The notes under the pieces were generated by a model. That model did not search any database. It was not told where the DNA came from and saw nothing but the letters and a program-made list of their open reading frames with translations. The translations under genes were made by a program, and so were the position numbers. Below are positions 58,956-64,000 of a stretch of DNA of 64,000 nt, in pieces; the first letter of the stretch is position 1, and the number at the start of each line of letters is the position of its first letter. Origin of the DNA: Bacteroidales bacterium (GTDB lineage Bacteria > Bacteroidota > Bacteroidia > Bacteroidales > JAADJA01); contig JAGVPB010000048.1 in NCBI GenBank assembly GCA_020052415.1, positions 62,001-126,000 on the forward strand, read 5' to 3'.

Positions 58956-60143
58956 TTAGTCCTCAATGTTTACCTTTCTCACCCCATCCCCTATTTTTGC
59001 AATGAAAAATGAAGCTTCAAGCCCGGTTTTTTGTTTATAATTCTTACCTGTTTTTTCGATAAAATTTTCAACCTGTTCATTTCGTACAATACTTACGGTA
59101 CAACCGCCGAAACCTGCCCCTGTCATCCTTGAACCTGCCACTCCTTCTATTTTTGAAGCCTCTTCTACCAGGGTGTCTAATTCAAAACAAGATACTTCAT
59201 AGTCCTCCTTTAATGAGCGGTGCGAATCATACATCAATTCTCCGAAATATTGAACATCATTATGTTTTAGAACTTTTACCGCCTCGATCACTCTTTGATT
59301 TTCGGAGATAACATGCAGCGCTCTTTTTCTCACAATATCATCTTTAATTCTTCCTGCAACAGTGTTGAATTCTGATAAATCTAGCTCACTCAAATTTTTG
59401 ATTGGCTTAAAGGATTGCAGATCATTTACAGCCAGTTCACACTCTGCCCTGCGCTCGTTGTATTTTGAATCGGCCAGGCGGCGTTGTTTGTTGGTGTTTG
59501 TAATAACCAGGCAATAATCTCCCAATATTACAGGAACCAGTTCATAATTCAGATTATCACAATTAAGAAAAATCGCATGATCTTTTTTCCCAAATCCAAC
59601 CGCAAACATATCCATGATACCGCATTTCATTCCAACAAAATCATTCTCCGCCCGCTGACTAAGCTTAACCAAATCGAGCATACCAAGTCCATAGCCGCCC
59701 AGTTCGTTTAAAGCAAAAGCAGTCACCATTTCAATGGATGCAGAGGATGATAATCCGGCACTATTTGGGATGTCGCCTGCAAATAATAAATCATAACCAG
59801 GAATCCTGAATCCTGATTTCTGAAATTCACTGATAACTCCCAGAGGGTAATTTACCCAGGAATTGCCTATCGGAATAACCGGTTTGGCACAATCAACCTC
59901 TTCGCCCCCGGTCAAATTCTTTGACCGGAATCTTATTTTAGAATAATTAGCCGTCCTTATAAGTAAAAAGGTTCCATAGTGAAGACTGCATGGCAGAACG
60001 AAGCCGCCGTTATAATCCGTATGTTCTCCGATGAGGTTTACCCGGCCCGGAGCAAAAAAAACCGAAATGTCTTCCTTTGATCCGTCATAATGTTTAATAA
60101 AATCATCCTTCAAACTGTTCAGGTTCCAGGAATTGTTGTTCAT
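58956..60143 (-). CDS. galK: Galactokinase
   Basis: 395 residues of the GHMP kinase family. GRVNLIGEHTDYNGGFVLP is the galactokinase signature (about 33-51), PNSAGLSSSASIEM the ATP-binding loop, and SRMTGAGFGGCTVSIV the C-terminal motif. Converts galactose to galactose-1-phosphate (Leloir pathway); galT and galE are not in the window. A perfect match to family length. Confidence 0.96.
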   Translation of the reverse strand: MNNNSWNLNSLKDDFIKHYDGSKEDISVFFAPGRVNLIGEHTDYNGGFVLPCSLHYGTFLLIRTANYSKIRFRSKNLTGGEEVDCAKPVIPIGNSWVNYPLGVISEFQKSGFRIPGYDLLFAGDIPNSAGLSSSASIEMVTAFALNELGGYGLGMLDLVKLSQRAENDFVGMKCGIMDMFAVGFGKKDHAIFLNCDNLNYELVPVILGDYCLVITNTNKQRRLADSKYNERRAECELAVNDLQSFKPIKNLSELDLSEFNTVAGRIKDDIVRKRALHVISENQRVIEAVKVLKHNDVQYFGELMYDSHRSLKEDYEVSCFELDTLVEEASKIEGVAGSRMTGAGFGGCTVSIVRNEQVENFIEKTGKNYKQKTGLEASFFIAKIGDGVRKVNIED

Positions 60144-60202
60144 AAAATTTTTGAATATTTATAAATTAAAAAAATGTTACTTCCGTAGATAAAATTCAAC
60201 TA

Positions 60203-60979
60203 TTATCCCATTGTACCTTTTATAGCACCGCCATCCACACTTATTGTCTGGCCTGTAACGTATCCTGACAAAGATGACAGCAACCATGCTGCAAGTGTTC
60301 CAAAATCATTTGGGTCTCCAATCGCACCGACAGGAATTTCGGACTTATATTCGGATTCAGCCTGCTCAATCGAAATATTGTCAGCGCTGCTTCTCTTTAC
60401 ATACAGTCTGTGTGCCGCAGGTGTATTATGAAATCCCGGCGCCAAAATATTTAGTGTAATGCCTTTTTTAGCTACCTCCTGCGAAAGAGTCTTCACGAAA
60501 CCGACTACGGCAAGCCGGATTGAATTACTGAGAACAAGATTTGCCACAGGCTGCTTCACAGAAGAACTTTCAATATATACAATTCGTCCGTATTTCTGAG
60601 AAAGAAATTTTGGTATAACAGCTTTTGTCAGTTCAACCTTCCATCGCAGAAGAGAATTATATGCTGTATCCCAGTCACTCAGTTCGGTTTCAAGAAATGA
60701 TTTGGCAGGCGGACCGCTGGCATTAATGAGAATTCCATGTAAATACCTGTTTCCAACTTGTTGTATGATTTTTTGTGTTGTTTCCGTCAGGAAAACATCC
60801 CCTGCTAATGGTTCGACCTGATCCGGAAATTCCTTTGCAAGCGCCTCTAATTTTTCGCTATTCCGGGCAACTGCGATAACATCGGCATATTCATACAAAA
60901 GCGATTTTGTAACTCCATTGCCTAATCCGCTTGTTGCCCCGGTTACAATAAATAACTTATCTTTTAATCCCAGATTCAT
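60203..60979 (-). CDS. SDR-family protein lacking the usual Tyr/Lys pair
   Basis: 258 residues. Rossmann fold with the NAD(P) loop TGATSGLG (13-20) and NASGP (86-90); the conserved Ser is in ESSS (137-140). Where YxxxK should be, the sequence has S151-N-S-I-R155, so the catalytic Tyr and Lys are replaced by Ser and Arg. It keeps the TLNILAPGFHNTPAA block. It may bind a nucleotide without normal dehydrogenase activity, or use another mechanism. Neighbours give no hint of substrate. Confidence 0.82.
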   Translation of the reverse strand: MNLGLKDKLFIVTGATSGLGNGVTKSLLYEYADVIAVARNSEKLEALAKEFPDQVEPLAGDVFLTETTQKIIQQVGNRYLHGILINASGPPAKSFLETELSDWDTAYNSLLRWKVELTKAVIPKFLSQKYGRIVYIESSSVKQPVANLVLSNSIRLAVVGFVKTLSQEVAKKGITLNILAPGFHNTPAAHRLYVKRSSADNISIEQAESEYKSEIPVGAIGDPNDFGTLAAWLLSSLSGYVTGQTISVDGGAIKGTMG

Positions 60980-61020
60980 AAAGTGAAGGCTCTTTTATTA
61001 ATCCCTAGTTATTTCTTAAT

Positions 61021-61911
61021 CTATAACCCTCTTTGCCATTCTTCCCTGAAGTTTGTTACTTCGGGATTTTGTATTGCCGTTTCTATTTGGCTTAGAATCC
61101 TTTCCCGATCTCTTGAGAGATTCCCTTTTAATATAAGATAATTTGATGCATGATCGCTTCTGAAAACTGCATTTTCAAGCCTTAGTTCCGATATAAATAA
61201 ATAAATCTCCTTCAGTAAACCGGATCTGTCCAAAGCTTCAAAGGTCCCTTTAAATCTCGTTTTGTAATGATCCATGCCGAAGGGAAAACTTAAAACCAAA
61301 GTTGACAAAAACTCCGGTTGAATTGCATTTATTATTTTTGCAGAATTCAAAGCATGTTGTACGGAATATTTTTTACCTCCCAATCCGTTCAGGATCATTA
61401 CTGAAATTTTTATCCCCGCTTCCTTCGCCTTTGAGAGATTATTAATCGTTGATTCAAATGTCTCTCCTTTATTGATCAGTTTTAAAATCTCATCGTCACC
61501 TGTTTCAATTCCAACATAAATCAAAGTAAGGCCGGCGTTTTTCAATTCAGTCAATTCCTTTACACTTTTGTTTTCCAAATCCTTCGGTAAAGAATAAGCT
61601 GAAATCCTTGATAACTTTGAGAATCGGTCATTCAAAGGAAATAAGACTGCCATTAGCCGTCCGGAGGAAAGAACCATAGCATTTCCATCAGCTAAAAAAA
61701 CTTTTCGGAGATCGGGATTCCATTGCCGGGCAGCATTAATGTCTTTGAGCACATCTTCCTCGGATCTTACCCTGAATTTTTTTGACGTGTACATTTCACA
61801 AAATGCACACTTATTCCAGGAACATCCAATAGTAACCTGTAATATCAGTGAAAATGCCTCACTGGGAGGCCTGAATAAGGGTTCATCATATTTTATGGGA
61901 TGAAATAACAA
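61021..61911 (-). CDS. Radical SAM protein
   Basis: 296 residues from a TTG start at 61911 (no suitable ATG precedes the Fe-S motif). The cluster ligands are C30, C35 and C38 (GCSWNKCAFCEMY; spacing x4, x2), followed by a TIM-barrel half with VFLADGNAMV (SAM-binding) and IYVGIETGDDEIL. It belongs to the small, single-domain group of radical SAM proteins of unknown reaction. Neighbours give no clue. Confidence 0.85.
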   Translation of the reverse strand: MLFHPIKYDEPLFRPPSEAFSLILQVTIGCSWNKCAFCEMYTSKKFRVRSEEDVLKDINAARQWNPDLRKVFLADGNAMVLSSGRLMAVLFPLNDRFSKLSRISAYSLPKDLENKSVKELTELKNAGLTLIYVGIETGDDEILKLINKGETFESTINNLSKAKEAGIKISVMILNGLGGKKYSVQHALNSAKIINAIQPEFLSTLVLSFPFGMDHYKTRFKGTFEALDRSGLLKEIYLFISELRLENAVFRSDHASNYLILKGNLSRDRERILSQIETAIQNPEVTNFREEWQRGL

Positions 61912-61973
61912 AATAAAACAGGTTAACGTACCAAAATAAAAATTTATATTTTAGCAAAATAATCAGCAAAAAT

Positions 61974-64000
61974 ATGAAAATTAATACGCATCTCAAGTCC
62001 GTTCTGTTATTCATCCCTATCTTTGGAAATAGTTTAATTTGTTACAATCAGGAGAATTACCTGCCTGAAAATAACACAGTTTCTTTTAACGGAACTTTTG
62101 TTAATAAAAATGTGGATGATGAATTTAAAGCCGCCTCTGATAACGGTCTGTTTAAAGCAATGTATGATATCGGAGCGGTTACGGATGAACAGCGTGAACT
62201 CCTCAATTTAAAATTATTCAGGGACGATCGGTTGTTATATTTTATGGAAAGTGTACCAGGTTCAGATTTGTATATTTCAAATTCAGGTTATATGGCAGTG
62301 CTTGATATGCATTTACATTTTATTCAGCAGGTTTCAATACGGTTTTATAATGATACCGGAAAATTTGTTTATTCGGATACATTTGAATATGCTTCCTTAT
62401 TCGGATTTTCGCCCATGGGCGAAAAATTTGTTGTTGGGACAGATAAAGAACTAATGATCATCAATCTTCGAACCGGCAAGTCAAATTCAGTCGAATGTTG
62501 CAGCAAATTCGCTTTTTCAGAAGATGAACAAATCCTGGCAACTGCAAAAGAAAGTCGGTTAACCATATATGAACAATTTCAGCCGGTTTATAAAATAAAC
62601 ACAGGATTATTTTATCCAAGAGGGATCGCAGTATCTTCGGATAAAAAGAAAGTATATATAATTGACAAAAAGAATTTGAAAGCCTTCTCACTTTCGGATT
62701 ATAATGAACTTTTCGTAAAGAAGTTGCCTGAAAACTATTCCTACCGGAATCTCATGCCTGTTCCAAATGCTATTCTGGCCGGTGTTCACTATCGATACCA
62801 GGGAATTTCAAGTGGCATCCTGATGGTTTATAATTCCCAGGGAGATATTCTAAATGAAAAGGAATTAGCCACAAAAAACTATGACGAATTTCCTGAAACG
62901 AAAAGTCCGCAAAAATCTTCATCAAAATATGATCAAATTCCATGGCCTTTTATTCCATTCGATGATGTGCATAAAGTATGGAATCATTACGAGCAACACA
63001 TGGGTGACGGTACTGGTTACTGGGCTTATCTGCATCAGGGGCTCGATCTTGAAGTACCGATAGGGGAACCGGTTTATGCGGTTGAAGAAGGATATGTAAA
63101 GCTTGTGTTGACAATTGGCGGGGCTTCTTATTGGAGACTGGCCATAAGTCCGGATCAGGTTTCAGGTTATTCAGACGGCTGGCTCTATGCACACCTGATT
63201 GAAAGCAGCATACAGGTTGATGTCGGTGATTACGTCGGGCTGCATGATTACCTGGGTGATATTATTTACTGGTCAGCTGACTGGGGTCATATTCATTTTG
63301 TTAATATTCACGACCAGGGAACGATCTGGTATTACGATGATGATGAATGGGGAATCAATTTCAATCCCCTCCTTGCCCTGTATCCAATTACCGATGCTGT
63401 TGCTCCTGTAATTGAGAATTTTTCTACCGGTTCGAAATTTGGTTTCTGTGCCAACGAAACAAGTAATTATCTTGATCCCGACAGTCTTTACGGAGATGTG
63501 GACATTATTCTTAAGATCAGCGATTACCATGGGGATTCAGAATGGGAACAACCTGCATTCAAAACCTATTATTGGTTGAAAAGCTTACCAGATAACTCGC
63601 TTGTTTTTCCTAAAACGCTTGGACAGATTCTGAACCATACCTATGAATTTTATAACGCTGGTGGTTATGAGGGTTATGCACCATTGATTTATAAAAAAGA
63701 CAACCTTCACCCTTCGCCCCACTGGATGAATGAGTCAAGGGATTATTTTCAGATTTTGACCAACAATAATGGAGATTCTATTGCTGAACTTTCTGAAACC
63801 AACCTTGCTTTTCCAACCACAGATTATCCTGATGGTAATTATCGAATTTTCGTTGAAGCATGGGATGAATTTGGCAATATGGATTATGACAGTATGGATG
63901 TTAATTTTGATAATTTCAATACCGGATTCAGTGACATTTCTTTTGTGAATAATAACATAAATTGTTTCCCTAATCCTGCTGCAGATTATACAACTTTTGA
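61974..64000 (+). CDS. Secreted M23-like peptidase with type IX sorting domain, cut by the right edge
   Basis: 675 codons from the ATG at 61974 to the edge; the stop is missing. Hydrophobic signal-like N-terminus (about 1-24). Residues about 85-300 look like a beta-propeller or WD-type region. From about 340 a lysostaphin-like M23 domain follows: HQGLDLEVPIGEPVYA (zinc ligands His and Asp, about 355-370), YAHL and WGHIHFVN (HxH). A beta-rich region comes next and then FPNPAADYT, the start of a type IX sorting domain. It likely cuts or binds peptidoglycan or other peptides outside the cell. The propeller-plus-M23 order is unusual to me. Confidence 0.75.
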   Translation, partial: MKINTHLKSVLLFIPIFGNSLICYNQENYLPENNTVSFNGTFVNKNVDDEFKAASDNGLFKAMYDIGAVTDEQRELLNLKLFRDDRLLYFMESVPGSDLYISNSGYMAVLDMHLHFIQQVSIRFYNDTGKFVYSDTFEYASLFGFSPMGEKFVVGTDKELMIINLRTGKSNSVECCSKFAFSEDEQILATAKESRLTIYEQFQPVYKINTGLFYPRGIAVSSDKKKVYIIDKKNLKAFSLSDYNELFVKKLPENYSYRNLMPVPNAILAGVHYRYQGISSGILMVYNSQGDILNEKELATKNYDEFPETKSPQKSSSKYDQIPWPFIPFDDVHKVWNHYEQHMGDGTGYWAYLHQGLDLEVPIGEPVYAVEEGYVKLVLTIGGASYWRLAISPDQVSGYSDGWLYAHLIESSIQVDVGDYVGLHDYLGDIIYWSADWGHIHFVNIHDQGTIWYYDDDEWGINFNPLLALYPITDAVAPVIENFSTGSKFGFCANETSNYLDPDSLYGDVDIILKISDYHGDSEWEQPAFKTYYWLKSLPDNSLVFPKTLGQILNHTYEFYNAGGYEGYAPLIYKKDNLHPSPHWMNESRDYFQILTNNNGDSIAELSETNLAFPTTDYPDGNYRIFVEAWDEFGNMDYDSMDVNFDNFNTGFSDISFVNNNINCFPNPAADYTTF

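Overview
The window looks like a chromosome segment of a Bacteroidota bacterium, probably a free-living member of Bacteroidales or a related order. I base this on promoters with the phylum-specific pattern (TTTG/TTG about 18-19 bp before TAnnTTTG), three secreted proteins with type IX secretion C-terminal sorting domains, ribosomal genes without clear Shine-Dalgarno sequences, zinc-free forms of L36 and S14, and moderate AT-richness. No rRNA, tRNA, CRISPR, prophage or transposase gene was seen.

Region 1 (1-10000): a partial secreted protein runs off the left edge, followed by an 830-bp gene-poor stretch of mosaic repeats. A complete high-affinity potassium uptake locus then lies on the minus strand: kdpF, a small membrane ORF, a possible tiny ORF, kdpA, kdpB, kdpC, the sensor kinase kdpD and the regulator kdpE. 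Two 11-bp direct repeats upstream of kdpF are a plausible KdpE site.

Region 2 (10000-15100): an accessory island. A Doc-type toxin-antitoxin pair is flanked by two diverged ~120-bp direct repeats. One of these abuts a 129-bp imperfect palindrome resembling an integron attC site, and the next gene (a SUFU-like lipoprotein) is bounded by GTTGTAGCGC/GCGCTACAAC. After a second copy of the mosaic repeats comes a divergent pair of unrecognised genes sharing a promoter region with repeated CTTAAAAT octamers.

Region 3 (15100-33250): metabolic genes. These include a DUF362/DUF6599 pair, an old-yellow-enzyme reductase, the tyrosine/homogentisate catabolic set (hmgA, hpd, fahA, divergent phhA), a flavin reductase, a eukaryotic-type glycogen branching enzyme, a secreted Asp-box protein, a TPR histidine kinase, a thioredoxin-fold protein and enolase.

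Region 4 (33250-51740): the str-S10-spc-alpha ribosomal superoperon on the minus strand, from rpsL to rplQ, with fusA, secY, map, infA and rpoA but without tuf or adk. It ends at a perfect hairpin. Upstream of rpsL are two tandem promoters; between them lies a structured RNA with its own terminator-like hairpin, which is a good candidate for a separate non-coding RNA.

Region 5 (51740-64000): a type IX cargo protein with a duplicated domain, a GH13 amylase, a HAD phosphatase, a three-gene operon (membrane half of a spermidine-synthase-like protein, C26 amidohydrolase lipoprotein, aldose 1-epimerase), polyphosphate kinase 2, galactokinase, a non-canonical SDR protein, a radical SAM protein, and a secreted M23-like peptidase cut by the right edge.

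Short degenerate tandem repeats, with a different unit at each site, sit in many of the intergenic gaps.
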